Of a stretch of DNA of 64,000 nucleotides, positions 10,086-21,999 are shown piece by piece (position 1 is the first letter of the stretch; each line of letters begins with the position of its first letter). The stretch spans positions 24,105 through 88,104 of the forward strand of contig JAAEAF010002740.1 in NCBI GenBank assembly GCA_011037195.1. Reading direction: 5' to 3'. The notes beneath the pieces are model-generated. The model ran no database searches. It was not told the origin of the DNA and was given only the letters and a program-made list of their open reading frames with translations. A program made the position numbers and the translations under genes. This stretch comes from Triatoma infestans (taxonomy: Eukaryota > Arthropoda > Insecta > Hemiptera > Reduviidae).

Positions 10086-11600
10086 AGGCAGAACTCGCCT
10101 GACGGTCACAGAACCCTAAGCTACATGATTTAATGAATATTATTTTTGTGCAATTTATGTAATAAGATCATAAATAAATAAATAATTTAAGTTGCTTATT
10201 ATTGTCTAAATGGATAGGTTGTATTCTTAAATGTGGAGAAGATGTTCATAATAATTTTCTAAGACTTCAGTTTTTCAAGAACTATTCGGGAATTTATAAA
10301 AAAAACACAACTTCAAGCATACAGAATTTGAAAAGTCAATATTTCTTAACTGATTATAACAATTTCTTTTATGCACAAATCTATGTACACATTTTTGTAA
10401 GACTAAAATATATGCTTGAGTAAAAGCGTTGGCATCAAGAACACTCAATTAAAACCAGTATCTATAACTGTTTAGTTTCTTACTTGACAGAAATATCAAT
10501 GTAATGGTATAAAAGCAAGTGGATTACCACACTCACAAGAAATTGCCGGTTTATTAAGAAAACTCAACCCCTATTTCTTCCCTTCATTGGAGTCTGTACG
10601 CTCCCTTTTTCCCGCGTGCTAGTCTCCTTCTTTTTCCTACATAGACCCGTCCTCCTACTTGAAGTTTGTAACAATCATGTAATTTGACACGTACTTCAGT
10701 ACATCCTTCTTCACCACCTCCCCCTTCTTCTTCTTCATCTTCACAATTCCTTCTTATTCTTTACGCAAGACCAGCTTTCTAAACTTGATTTAACATTAGA
10801 AAAGAAGTATTGCCAAACACTTTCTTCTTTTACTTCTAGCAGGCAATGAAGTCGAGCTCTTATTCTTTCTATTGCAATCCTGTTAAAACTTACCTGATTT
10901 AATTTGAGGTGAGTTTGTGAAGAGCACTACATATAATTTTGTATGTATATATATATATATATACTTTGGAATGTTTGTTGACTTCATTCACTTGCTGCCT
11001 CCTATTACTACTGTTTCACTGCCAATACTATTTCTTATTCCGTCACTCTCTGGATTGGATTTTATTTACGCAGTTTCTTAAAACTCTTTTTCCTAAGCCT
11101 TGCATTAGTTTCTATGTACCTGTACACAGCTGATAATTTCTTTATTTTTTAAAAATAATAGTGATACTTTTAAAAGCAAGATTTTGTGCTATAAAATGAT
11201 TAATCATTTAATGATTTCGTCTCTAAGTTTATTATTATTTTATGTTTTAAAATTTAATTATTTTTCAGTTTTCCTGGATTTACTTGAATGATGAATATTT
11301 CTTATGTGGCTATTATTTATTATGTGCATTCTGTGAACCAGTCTCTATAGAATTCTTAGTAGGAATGTTTTTTGCTAAGACAACAGTCCTCAGAGCTCAT
11401 TATAGTGGAAGGCTGCTCCATTGGTAATTTGTCCTTCTTAGTAGCAATTCTACAGTCAAATTTTGACCATAGCAATTCTCTTACCTAGGGGCAAAAGTTA
11501 GGTGTAATTTTTTTTCTTTTTTGCATTTTGAAATGCATAAAACTAACTCTATATTATTCAAATGAATGAATTCTAATTAAAAACTAACAAAAGAAATCGT
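10086..11600. other. AT-rich stretch with one notable 49-mer
   Basis: No coding sequence was recognised. A ta run lies at about 10946-10963. The only notable segment is 10503-10551, a donor-like 49-mer that recurs inside the SINE at 11802-11850. ORFs at 10202-10423 and 10939-11133 show no recognisable family. Confidence 0.5.
10503..10551 (+). repeat. 49-bp segment duplicated into a SINE
   Basis: The segment from aatggtataaaagc to aattgccggtt is repeated exactly at 11802-11850 within a SINE-1 copy. It is not part of any other SINE-1 copy here, so this locus looks like the source. Confidence 0.85.
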
Positions 11601-11886
11601 AGGGAACGGAATAGCTAAGTGGGTAGCGTACTGGACTTTCACGCGGAGGCTCCGAGTTTGAGCCTAGCTGTGCTGCCCTTAGATTTTCTCTTCCTAGGAG
11701 CCTCTACAGCTCACTGTCCGGTGATGGACAGTGTTGTATGTAACGAGAGAACACTGTCTGGAGGCCAGCAGTGCACTGAGAAGGCTCCGGGCGCCAATAA
11801 CAATGGTATAAAAGCAAGTGGATTACCACACTCACAAGAAATTGCCGGTTGACGCGCCTTAAATTAAAAAAATAAATAAATAAATA
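11601..11886 (+). mobile_element. SINE-1 with templated 49-bp patch
   Basis: A plus-strand SINE-1: tRNA-like head (A box tagctaagtgggtagcg near 11612; B box region gagtttgagcc near 11650), the cactgtccggtga body, and a gacgcgcc tail with (aaat)n. Where other copies read gcgccaatgaccat..atgttgacgcg, this one carries 49 bp (11802-11850) identical to 10503-10551. The patch has no target duplication of its own and replaces a few bases of SINE sequence. This suggests template switching or repair using a nearby sequence rather than transposition. Confidence 0.85.
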
Positions 11887-11923
11887 TATAATATCTTAGT
11901 CTTATTAATTCAACATAACGCGA

Positions 11924-13180
11924 CTTTCTTCTTCTTCCTGTAGCACTGTGGCCCTTGAAGGACCTTGGCTTCCTATAGCAGTTGGTTCCAGACGTCCATA
12001 AACTTCCTTCTCCATTGCCTTACTTTCATGTTTAGAGATCGGACTCTACATTCTGCAACCATCGCAGTCGGGGCCTCCACCTTGGTCTTCCGCCGCCTGG
12101 GTGACCTTCATATGCTTTCCACGGCGCTCGCCCCCTTTCCATTCTGTGGAGGTGACCTAACCATCGCAATCTTCCCAGCCTTATCACCGTGACTAAATCA
12201 TCACGGTGTTTCAACTCTGCGTTCTTTCGGCACCGATAAACGCCGTTTTCATTGCTGGCCCGTATATATATCTCAACACTTTCCTTTCCCAGCAGTTGAG
12301 TTTGTATTCGTCGGCTACCGTGAATGCCCAAGTCTCAGAACCATATATAACGATTGGCCTGAGGATGGTCTTGTATATGGCAACTTTAGCTTTCCTGGAG
12401 ACATACTTATTACGGAGCGTCGACCTTAACGCCCCCAGGCAACTATTTCCGGCTAAAATTCTACTTCTAACGTCATTGCTGACCTCATTTTTGGCCGTAA
12501 GGGTTGCTCCTAAATATTTAAATTCCCTTACCCCTTCAAAACGGCACGGCTCGACTCGAAGTTCTCGGAAATTCCTTTATCTTCTTGTACTTAACATATA
12601 TTTTGTTTTCTCTTCATTGAAGCGAAGCCCGCAAATAGCAGTTCCTTCCTCTAGCTCATTGAATGTAGTTTTTAGTGCTGCAGCAGATCTTGCTATAAGC
12701 ACTACATCATCTGCGTAGACTAAGTACTGGGTCATGCGGTTGTTATTTTCCTTACTGCTATTTCCAGCACCAGGAATGGGGGATATTGGGTCTCCTTGTC
12801 TTAGACCAGTGTTTACTGGGAATTCCTGAGACATATTGCCTTGCACCAATACTTTAGCTACGGTGTTAGTTAGGCACATATTCACCAGTCTAATCACTTT
12901 CGCAGGCACTTGCAGAAATTTCAGACATCTAATAAGCTCTGTACGTAAAATGGTATCATAAGCCATTTTGAAATCCACGTAAAGCTGGTGAAGAACTAGA
13001 TTATTTTCGTAAAATTTGTCCAACACCGCTCTCATGGAAAAGATGTGGTCTGTTGTTGATCTTCCTTTTCGGAAACCACACTGGTAGTCTCCAAGCACCC
13101 TTTCTGCTACATTGGTTACTCTTCGCATGATGAGAATAGCCAGAATTTTGTAAACCTGCTCAGTAGCGAAATTCCTCTAA
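11924..13180 (-). mobile_element. RTE-type LINE, 5'-truncated
   Basis: A minus-strand RTE-like retrotransposon of about 1.25 kb covering most of the RT domain and the C-terminal tail. The RT runs 13170-12577, the connection region with KLNCWE-like and YGSETWAF-like segments lies around 12500-12250, and 12331-12032 gives RLRWLGHLHRMERGRAPWKA...GRPRWRPRLRWL. The 3' end is a (gaa)n-type tail (the plus strand shows cttcttcttcct at 11929-11940). No target duplication was found. Long plus-strand ORFs here (11965-12192, 12206-12718) are antisense shadows. Confidence 0.85.
12577..13160 (-). pseudogene. RTE reverse transcriptase remnant
   Basis: The minus strand encodes a continuous piece of RT. In order it holds GDYQCGFRKGRSTTDHIFSM (the 'QxGFRxGRST' block), YVDFKMAYDTI (first catalytic Asp region, usual 'DFxKAFD'), TGLRQGDPISP (usual 'GLRQGDPLSP'), and QYLVYADDVVLI with the YADD catalytic pair near 12705-12720. 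The segment between GDPISP and YADD is shortened (GAGNSSKENNN), so the palm is damaged. Upstream (beyond 13128) more RT is visible in another frame. RT with YADD normally copies element RNA at a nicked target. This copy is inactive. Confidence 0.85.
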
Positions 13181-14285
13181 AATTAGAGCACTTTAATCTG
13201 CTGCCTTTTTTATTTATACTATGTAAATATTTGGGTGGAATTGCTGATTTTTCTCACAATCGTTACATAGCTATTTATCCAATAAATCACAGTCACAAAT
13301 ACATATTTTTTCTATTTCTGATTGTATACATACTAGTAAGCACTCTCATCCTTGTAAGTACACTCAACTCTATAAATTTGTAATAAAAATGTCTCTATAA
13401 AGGTATCCTTAAAAAAAAAAAAGAAGAAAGTTATATAAGTGTAATGAGCAGAATATAGTATATTTGATTGCATGTAATTGCCATGAACAATTGTCCACAA
13501 ATTAGCTACTTCTTTTAATTATCCATAGCAACTAATTTGGTCCAGCTGGCTGATTAAAACAGGTTTTTCTTTCTTTTTTTTTAATGAGTTAAAAATCTTT
13601 AATAGTTTTGCCATGATTTCCTTTTTAATCATATAATTTGTTGGTAATTTTTCTTTTAATTATATAATTTTCATTTAACATGGACCCGTTCATTATTAAG
13701 ATCTCTATACCGTAAATCGCAATTAATCTCATATAGAAAATTCTAAAGTATTTTTTTCTTTTTTTATAAATTAAAATTAATTTTTTTTTTTAAATAATTA
13801 CAAAATAAATAAATGTAGAAAGAATTAGTTATATAATTTCCAAATGTTTCCAAGAAATTGAATATTTATTGCATGATCCGTTTTACTACGTTGTATTACT
13901 ACTTAAATATTCCGGTGAGAGGTAAATATAGAGGATGGAAAGTGAAGCCACACCAAGTTTACTAAGGAGAGCGAACAAGGCTTGTGCTACATTTCTAGTC
14001 AGAAGCGGTTAGAGTTGCCAAACTCCATTAGCAAGTCAGGGGTCGAGGTGTGGACAAGGTCCATCCGAATCATGACAAGGGTCTCTCATTTGGCTATGTA
14101 AAATTGGAACGTTAGGTCACCTCCTAACACAGCCAGTATTTTCCAACTATAGTTCTTCTCATTCATAATTCTGTTTCTAATATGAATGATATATTATTTT
14201 TTTATTAATAAATTAATAAATAACCAATAAGTACAAATTATAAATAATTTAACAATATCTAGGAATTTATACTTATTCAGGCCAA
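13181..14285. other. AT-rich stretch, nothing recognised
   Basis: Homopolymer-rich. The 13905-14110 part is less AT-rich but shows no recognisable coding or repeat family. Confidence 0.5.
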
Positions 14286-14475
14286 TCTATTATACTGAAG
14301 TGGTACTATAAAGGGAAGCCCCTTCAGACCCCCCCCCCCCAAAATCAATTTTGTAAGGAACAAATATTTCAAATAAAAGTGATAGGTATTTATGTGTGTA
14401 GATGGTATACGAAGTTTAAAGAAAATCGTTGGAGCCGTTTTCGAGAAAATTACTAAAAACTGAACAAACAAAAAA
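14286..14475 (-). repeat. Rep-A fragment, minus strand
   Basis: The reverse complement of one Rep-A module: the C run at 14330-14340 (G-rich run on the sense strand), caaatatttcaaataaaagt, gtatttatgtgtgtagatgg, and gaaaatcgttggagccgttt. It breaks off at about 14475. Confidence 0.75.
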
Positions 14476-14494
14476 AATCAAATAATGTTGCACA

Positions 14495-14530
14495 TCCTGT
14501 TGATGAATTTTGTCCGAAACGTTCGTATCA
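14495..14530 (+). other. GAAAC-hairpin motif, isolated
   Basis: ctgttgatgaattttgtc is followed by cgaaacgttcg. It resembles the hammerhead-like motif of the Penelope element at 40.7 kb, but the stem is weak. It lies just beyond a Rep-A fragment. Confidence 0.3.
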
Positions 14531-14789
14531 GATACAGTTGGAGTACCAGTTTTTGACCATCTTCGCAATTTTTATTTTTAGAGATATATGTTCACACAAA
14601 ACACACTCACAAAAGTGTATATATAAATACATACGATTTGCTACAATCATTTTTTAACGTCCTCAGGGCACTTCAAAACAAGTATTTCCTTTAAAAACTC
14701 AATTTCAAAAGTGTGACACAATTGTAATAGTTCCTCTTACTAGGTTATTAAGAGAAAGTAATCAATTCATTAATATCATATTTTACAAA

Positions 14790-15060
14790 AGAACAAGTGG
14801 CAACATATGAGACCAGATGTCACTGTCACAAATACACTTGCTTACAATTCAAGACAGACTACAAGCAAACCACTACAGGCCAACACAAGTAATAAATCAG
14901 TGTCTGACAGAACAAGGCCCATTTAAACAATACCTAGATCGATTTACACTGATACAATCTCCAGCTTGTTCATACATCACTTATACTAGTGGAAGATGAA
15001 CGTTCCAAACTTCTAGAAATAGTTAGCCATTGCGGTAGAAATTACCCAATACTACACTAT
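14790..15060 (+). pseudogene. LINE ORF2 C-terminal remnant
   Basis: The frame at 14817-14999 reads an R1/I-like post-RNase H segment (TEQGPFKQYLDRFTL followed by SPACSYITYTSG). It corresponds to the usual 'GHGxFxxYLxRxxLxxSPxCxYC' zinc-knuckle region. The second Cys of the knuckle is replaced, and the frame then breaks, continuing near 15000 (ERSKLLEIVSHCGR in another frame). No tail or target duplication was found. This is an old fragment. Confidence 0.55.
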
Positions 15061-15490
15061 AATAACCTACGCCGCAAAGTGTATCGAACGAATTTTCTTT
15101 AAATACTTTTTTAAAATTTTGAAATACCATTTAAATAGAGATTTTTCTTTTAACCTTTTTTTTTTGAAGAAACGAAAATTAGCAAAGTTCACTTACACCG
15201 ACTTTCTTTCTTTTATAATAACACATTTATAAAATTGAAAAATTTCCTTCAAATATTGTAATTGTAAATTGTATTGTGCATAGGAACCCTTGGGTCCCTG
15301 CGGGTTATTTCGAGCTAGTTACATTATAGTCCAGAAGACAGCGTTAATAGCATTGAAGGAACTCAAATTATATTTGATTAATGCCAAGCATTCTATAGTA
15401 AATTCCCAAATTCCCAGAAAGATCTATTAAATGAATTTTAAATGAATTAAATTTCAGAAAGTTTTATTACTCTTTCTTACACCAAGTAAT

Positions 15491-15592
15491 AGGGAAGGGA
15501 TTAACTCCAGTGGTAATGCGCTGGACGTGTTGTCTGTAGCTAGAGAACATTGCTCGTAGGCCGACAGTGCACTGAGATGACCCTCGAGATTA
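15491..15592 (+). mobile_element. SINE-1 fragment, deleted body
   Basis: The head gggaagggattaactccagtgg leads to tgcgctggac, then jumps to the body part tgttgtctgtagctagagaac and gacagtgcactgag. About 90 bp between the anticodon-like region and the hairpin body are missing, including the B box. Confidence 0.7.
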
Positions 15593-15959
15593 ACGAATCA
15601 CAAGCTGGGTCGTTGTTGAACTTCAAGCGGTGCAATTATGACTTCGTATTTTCATAGCTTTTCCAAATTTCCCCTGCTTTCTAATGACAGGAAAAATTTC
15701 TTGGTCATTGATTTTTCTCCGTTGGTAACCTGATAACCTGGCTCTCCAGGCGTTACCACACAGTGTCTTTTGATCAATGGAAATTACAGCTGCCATTCTT
15801 AGACATTTAATTAGTTCTTAGTTCAGGTTCCGTCTTGTATGTTCTATTAATGGTCATTGGTTCCTTGGATTCTGCTGGAAGTCTACCGTAATTTTGTTGT
15901 CAGAGCAAAATTGGTTTATCATGGTTTTATTTATATATTACAATTGGATTATCATGGTT

Positions 15960-17380
15960 TATTAGTACGTCAGCCAAGATTACTGTTAAACATTTGTATG
16001 GCACTTGAGGTTGCAAAAGCTTCTGCTTTATTTGAGCAGATTGCGATTAAAAAAAATCTACTTTTAAAGAATGCCCCATGCTCTTCCTGTATTTTCATCG
16101 TATTTCTCCCATCAGTGTAAATAACGTACGTAGTAACTTTAGTATCCGAAGAGAATTGTTTTGTTAAGGCTTCATTTTTAAATGGATATAACCAGTGCAC
16201 TTTGTCGACAATATGGTCCACATTGTAGAAGAGGAAAAAATATATTTCGCTAGAAAAAGTATTCGATGACAATTTTATTATCCGATTTATAGGCATTCTT
16301 TCACTAATTCAGCAGGCAATTTCATAAGAAATGGTGCGGTATCCTCTAATTATTCTAAGTAATATTAATCTATGGACAGATCGCAGTTTTCCACTATTTT
16401 TTGACGTATTTCTTCCCACACTGAACTTGCATAAGTTAAAATAGGAAGGATTGATCCTGAATTCAGAGTTGAGATCCCCCAATGGATTCGTGCCATTTTG
16501 TTTTGCATATTTGTTAATTTGACTGCCCCTTGGCATAACTTCGCCACTTGACATGACCAACTATACTTGCCAACAATGTAGGCAACTAGGAAACTTATGT
16601 GCATTTAATTTAATTAATTCATTATTTAGATACATTTTTGTTTCTGTTCGGTTTCTTTTCCTAAAAATACGTACATATGAGATTTTGAAGGTATTAAAAT
16701 ATATTTTCGTTTGTCATGTCCAATCGGATATTTTTAATAGGGTAAGATTTATTTTCTGTTGTATAACTTGAACACGTTTTTCTGTTATCATATTAAGAAG
16801 ATATTATTCAGCGTATGCACTAGTTCAACTTTTATTGGAAATGCCAATTTCAATATTGGGCCATACACAATAATTATCATACATCCTGGAATCCTTATGG
16901 ACGTCCTTTTGTGATCATACATTTAAAAGTTAATCCCCCATTTCTAAATTTTAACTATTCAATTTTTGAAATATTCTCTGTTAATGTAAAAAGGTTTATT
17001 ATTCGTCAATTCGTATTTAGTGCAGGATTTCCGGCCACCATGCAGAGTCAGAATCCGGCCAGAATTTATCATTTATATCACTAGGATTTCTTTCGTAGAT
17101 GACTATTCATTAAGTTCCTCATTTATATTAGACAATGAGTAGTGCTTGTCTGATCCTAAAACCATATTTATTTTTGCTAAACAAACACTTGGATTCTAGG
17201 CAGATTAAGATTCTGCTAACAAGTAGTTTTTTCGTAAATTATTAAGAATTGAAATTACCGAAATCGGGCGACATTTTTTGAAGGGATCTTTTGCATTTTC
17301 GTTCCTTGGTTTTATGATTGGTAAGAAAATAGTTTGTTTAGGTTGTAAAGTGGGAAAGTTGGAAAGTGTTTGCTGAAATT
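15960..17380 (-). mobile_element. R1-like LINE remnant, minus strand
   Basis: A badly decayed ORF2 read in pieces on the minus strand. Near 17300-17240 is a segment ending FKKCRPISVISIL (usual 'SYRPICLLP/RPISLL'). Near 17060-17010 is DSDSAWWPEILH (usual 'DISGAFDNAWWPxIL' of R1 elements). Positions 16604-16309 hold LPILTYASSVWEE and LRSVHRLILLRIIRGYRTIS (usual 'LRSxQRxxLLRIxxGYRTxS'). Near 16120 is YTDGRNTMKIQEEHGAF, the start of RNase H. The order is collinear with an R1/TRAS-type element, but frames change often and the ends are lost. Confidence 0.65.
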
Positions 17381-18080
17381 AGAATGCCTTCTGAAATTGA
17401 TTTCTAAACTACAATCCCCGTTTACTAACTTCAGACTTGCTTTTATTGTCACGTATACTTTGATCTAGCAAACTTCTGCTCTTAGAAACCTCCATTGTAA
17501 ATAACTACTTCCGTTCTTTAACATTCTATGTTCTACCCTTGTTATTTATATGCGAGCTGGAAGTATTGCAGTTGGGTCAAATTTTCAAGATTAAGCTTTC
17601 AAAAAACCTTCTTTTTTTTACAACTAAAGTATTTTTTGGGGAGCATATCTGGCGGGGGGCCTTTAGTAATATTGCAATGAAAAAACTAATGATTTTCAAC
17701 AAAATTATTACCGTTACGGAAGCTATGATTTGCTACTTTGTTACAAATTATCATCTTTATTTCTAATGCTAATAATTATAGTTTACTTTCACTGTTACAT
17801 CTTGGCGTTTTTCTTGTTTCAGGTAAACAGTTCAGAATTTCATTGTTGACTATCGAAGATTTACTGTAAGTAGAAAGCATTTTGTTCTCCATTTTGCAAC
17901 CTGATATATTTTCAAAGTTAATGACGTAGCAGCGTGAATTACACATAATATTTCGAAACAGATTTGCTCGTAGCACATATTTCCTAGCAGTGGCGTGGCA
18001 TGGCTTTTTAGCATGGTTGTGTGTAAAATTGCCATGCCGTCCCTTAAATGTGACAAGAAAGCTGAAAAAGTAATTAAAAG
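17381..18080. other. AT-rich stretch, nothing recognised
   Basis: Short ORFs at 17539-17766 and 17776-17976 show no family. No target duplication or terminal repeat was seen. Confidence 0.5.
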
Positions 18081-18094
18081 TAATGATTCAGTAA

Positions 18095-19135
18095 ACTGGC
18101 CTGTCAGGAGCAGGAGCATGGTTGCAGGAGATGGATAGAGGGAGTTCGGTGTCCTTGGGTGGTTTGGCCACTGTTTTCCAGTCCGAGGTGGTGAGCATCA
18201 TTGAATGCTGCCACCTTGTGGGGGAGTGGCAGGGAGAGATCAAAGAGGTACGGATTTTCTCTGATAGTCAGGCCGCACTGAGGGCTTTGAGTAAGCCATG
18301 GTGGAGTTCGAAACTAGTGGGAGAATGTAGGAGAAGGCTTAATGCTTTAGCTCGGAGGGGTAAATTTGGTCTCTGGTTCTGCGGAATAGATGGCAAAGAG
18401 GGCGGACAGTTGTGAGTGGGCCAGGGAGAAATCAAGGATTTCTCTGATGTCGGCCGCACTGAGGGCTTTGAGAAAGCCATGGTGGAGCTCGAAACTAGTG
18501 GGAGACTGTAGGAGAAGGCTTAACGCTTTGAGGGGTCGTCTCTATTGGATACCCGGACATGCGGAATAGAGGGCAATGAGAGGACGGATCAGTTGGCTAG
18601 GGAGGGATCATCATTACAATTTTGTGATCCTGAACCAGCCCTTGCCGTCACTAAGAGGTTTCGCGACAAACAGATTAGACTTTGGGAGACGAGAGTCTTG
18701 GAGAAATGCTGGGGGGACGCGCCTCCAAGCTAAAAGATTTATAAAAGGAATTAAGCACGGAGTTTCGGAGTACCTTCTGTCCCTTAGTAGGACAGGTCTG
18801 AGGACTTTGGTGGGGGTAGTGACTGGACACACTTGGGTGTGTAGTCACTTGTTTAACATAGGGAGCACGTCTAGTCCCATTTGTCAGAACTGCGACGACG
18901 GAGTCAGGAAAACGGTGTACCACTACTTATGTCAGTGTCCCCGTTTCGCTGGTACTAGGTTTCGCATGTTTGGGAGGGCACCACTCACGCAGGATTGGCT
19001 GGGAGAGTTGGAGTTCAAGGATATCTTGGGATATTGCAGATTGATCGGTAAGCCACCGGGGGATATGGAGGCATCGGGGGGATAAAAATAGGCTTAGGTC
19101 CCACGCTATCAGGCACCCGGTAATAATAATAATAA
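18095..19135 (+). mobile_element. 5'-truncated LINE with 14-bp TSD
   Basis: An insertion of 1041 bp between perfect taatgattcagtaa duplications (18081-18094 and 19136-19149), with an (aat)n 3' tail (19121-19135). It encodes RNase H (IFSDSQAALRALSKP; later AREGSSLQFCDPEPA after a GNERTDQLA-type block). A long C-terminal region follows (18576-19085) with TGLRTLVGVVTGHTW and the knuckle CQNCDDGVRKTVYHYLCQC, ending at TAA 19083. A block of about 183 bp of RNase H is tandemly duplicated (copy 1 from about 18258, copy 2 from about 18441), which destroys the reading frame. It is the same family as the LINEs at 31.6 and 53.0 kb, judging by the C-terminal pattern and tail. Confidence 0.9.
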
Positions 19136-19149
19136 TAATGATTCAGTAA

Positions 19150-20699
19150 TATTAATTGGTGGGGATTTGTGCAGGCATCATTTTTAAAGGCTCCTGATAT
19201 ACGTACACTTTTTATGAAATAGGCTTATAAAACATCAAACCTTTCTCATCCCATAACCTTCAGATTCTTTCTCCAAAGATTCTCATTGCGGCCAGACATT
19301 CAAAATAATCATGTAGCATTTTTTCTTTCAGTTATAATGGAACAATTTTCTGAAGCCATTTAATTATTACAATCTTTGGAATCGTATAACATCCTATGTT
19401 TTAACAAAGGAACATTCCTCAACTTGCTATTTTCCCTTAAAGTTTTCTGCATGCATTATTTCGTATAAAATATATGGTATACAATGGTATAAAGAGAATT
19501 TTCTCTTCAGTTATTAAATGTTTTACTTGAAAAATCTTTCATTTTTTCCATCATTTCCGTGTAGTATCTTGGTTTACAATGCAATTTCTCTTATTCATGA
19601 AATGTTAACTTTTTTTTTTTCTCCATTCCTGAGGGAAAGAAAGGCTATGGTTACATGCCCGTAGATGAGATAGAAAAGAGGCAGAAAAAGAGACAATCCT
19701 CTTAGTACATGTAGGTCTGTAATGGTATGAAAAGGTTGGGGGATCAACAGGCCTAAATTGTACTAAATGACATTCCACCATTCCACGAATACCAGAGTCT
19801 CTTTCATCGATTTTTCCTACATACTTCTGCACCATAGCAGTTTAAGCTACTTTTTTTTTCTAGTGTCTTTCTCACGAAAGCTGTACTATGTCTATTCCCA
19901 TCGCGTGGATAACTTGACTTCTACTCCATTAAACATTAATGAATTTGGTTGAGTTCATGAAAGTCTCTTGATAGCAATTTGTACACAATTATATGTGGAA
20001 CATTCTTGTGTTAAAATATAGTACTTATATTTTATTAAGGGGTTTATATTAACGGTTTTTTTTTTTTCTTTTTTCTTTTATACACAATGGCTTATGTCTC
20101 TTAGTGCCCTGATTTCTTTCAATAAAAAAAAGATCTTCAAGAACCAAGTAAAATTTAAGTAAAATAGACATGAATTTTGCAACTTTATAAAGGTGAGAAA
20201 CAAATGTTAAAGTTAACATTGCAAACTATTACCCTTGAGAACATTAATAAAAACTAATCCTTCGTTTAATAAATTAACCATATATGTGAGTGTTTTGTTG
20301 TTATCAAGTTTGAACATTTATTATATGAACGCTTGCAACTATTCTCTTCCTTATCTAGTTCATAATATAATGTAAATGTCCATTATACCACGCATCCTAC
20401 TTACTTAATATCTATTTAATCCCTGTTTACTATAATGTTAATGCTATTATTATTGCTTATGTTTGGCTTTGATTATTGAATATACTAGAAATTTATTTGT
20501 AATTATCGTGATTATGATTAAGTTTATGTAATAATTAATTACCACTTATTCCTTATCTTTACTTCTGTATTTTCCACAAGTTTCGAAACCCTTCCAGGAA
20601 ATAATTTTCGTAATTGTTCAAGTTTTGAAAGTTATTTCACTCTATATGTAAAGTAATGTAAAATTTAAAATATCATGCAGTTTTCTTTCTAAATCTTCT
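19150..20699. other. AT-rich stretch, nothing recognised
   Basis: About 1.5 kb rich in T and A runs. ORFs at 19605-19952 are short and unconvincing. No repeat family member was seen. Confidence 0.5.
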
Positions 20700-20702
20700 T
20701 TA

Positions 20703-21277
20703 AGGTGGGTACACACGTAACTGCATACTTGACGGTATACAAGCCCAGGTCTTTTGCGCAAGTTTCCTGTGATCCTCACGGCTCATGTATACTTGAAGAG
20801 TGTTAGCAGATACTTGAATGATGGCGACGATGGACGAAGATGACGCGCTCGCTTTAGCTGCTCTTGTTTCAATTTACAAAAGAAAAAGTCAACGAAAAGA
20901 TCGTTCTTTGTTATGTACAGAATGGCTGAAGAAACGAAAAAGCTATTCACACATTAATTTACTTAGTGTGAATAAATTAATAGAGTTCACTTTCGTAAAT
21001 GTGAATAAATTCTTCCATAATTTCTCTGTGACCCTTCCTAAAATCAACCGACATAATGATAAAATAATATCGCCTTTATATGGATTCGAAAAGTAAAACA
21101 AACGCTTGCTCTGGCGTGCACAAAACTGACACAGAGGTTGCATACTCAAGTGTGCAATATGAAAGTTTAATCATTTTCTGATTTGTGCAAGTTTTTCATA
21201 CAAACGATCAAATATGCCTGTACAAGCCGACTGCGCATGTATACCGTTCAAGTATGCAGTTACGTGTGTAGCCACCT
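20703..21277 (+). mobile_element. PIF/Harbinger-derived 575-bp element
   Basis: The terminal inverted repeats (20703-20740 and 21239-21277) start aggtgg(g/c)tacacacg and continue with ctgcatacttgacggtatac. They match except for one substitution and one indel. The 3-bp TTA on both sides (20700-20702, 21278-21280) is the target duplication typical of PIF/Harbinger. The element keeps only the start of a transposase gene and is therefore non-autonomous, like a MITE but with coding residue. Confidence 0.85.
20818..21096 (+). pseudogene. PIF/Harbinger transposase N-terminus
   Basis: The ORF of 92 codons begins MMATMDEDDALALAALVS and continues with a basic stretch and TEWLKKRKSYSHINLL. This matches the N-terminal pattern of PIF-type transposases ('...RRWWVRPWLLKRxxYGxYNLL...'). 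Later residues (FFHNFSVTLPKINR) fit the 'FRNFLRMSxxxFDELL' region only loosely. The DDE catalytic domain is completely absent. ATG at 20818 is the natural start, as the second ATG at 20821 lies in the same context. The protein would bind nothing catalytic and is probably not functional. Confidence 0.6.
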
Positions 21278-21534
21278 TTATTACATCATATTGGAAATGA
21301 TTGCTCCAATTGAAACTACAGTCAAATAGGGTACTTTGCAAGCAATTAGCTCATATCAGGTCAACACGATGGTAGTTGGGATTGCTTGGGTGTACTCATG
21401 GAAATTAGTAGCCAAAATAAGGTTTTTTTGGTCTGGGTACCCTTTATTGGACCTGAACCTTACTGCAAAATTGCAAAACGCCTCAGGAATGTAGCCATCA
21501 GATACAATCTCATATAACAATGATAGGCCCAGGC

Positions 21535-21910
21535 AGAGGCAGGCGAAAAAGTTTATTAATTGCTACTTGCCCAGACTTATTGCAGAATTACTCCAACAAG
21601 ACTGTGCGGCCATAAGCATGTCTATGGGTTCCTTACTGGCCGCCGTAGAGTTGCATCAAACATGCACATGCATCGCGGATAGCGTATAGCCTGTATAGGT
21701 TTTGTCAGGAAGAAGAAGAAGATGAAACCGCGGCTTGGTTGAGGTTTCTCAAAGAGGAGAAACTGACCCCTTCAAGCTTTAACCAGGAGTCTCTCTCCAG
21801 AGTTCTAAGTCTAGTAAACAGACAGATTTGAGAGTGTGCTTTAACTGGTGGGCACCTTCAAGGACCCAAGAGCGACCCAAGGGGTCACGGTGGTAAAAGC
21901 TTGATAGCTA
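21535..21910 (+). pseudogene. LINE C-terminal remnant
   Basis: The reading near 21695-21800 gives YRFCQEEEEDET followed by AAWLRFLKEEKLTPSSF. It resembles the zinc-knuckle and tail of the RNase H-bearing LINE at 8986-10070 (usual 'YCRFCxEEEETPxH'). Upstream, RQAKKFIN-like residues around 21540 fit the preceding linker. No intact frame, tail or target duplication was identified. Confidence 0.45.
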
Positions 21911-21999
21911 ACCCCTAATTTAATTTAAAGTCCACTTCATTACAGTGAAAGGTCCACTTCTATATGTAAACATATATTAGAAGAAATGCCAGAGTTCCA

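Noticed and set aside
12206..12718. 170-codon plus-strand ORF, one of the longest in the window
   Set aside because: It is antisense to a clearly recognisable RTE reverse transcriptase/C-terminal region on the minus strand.
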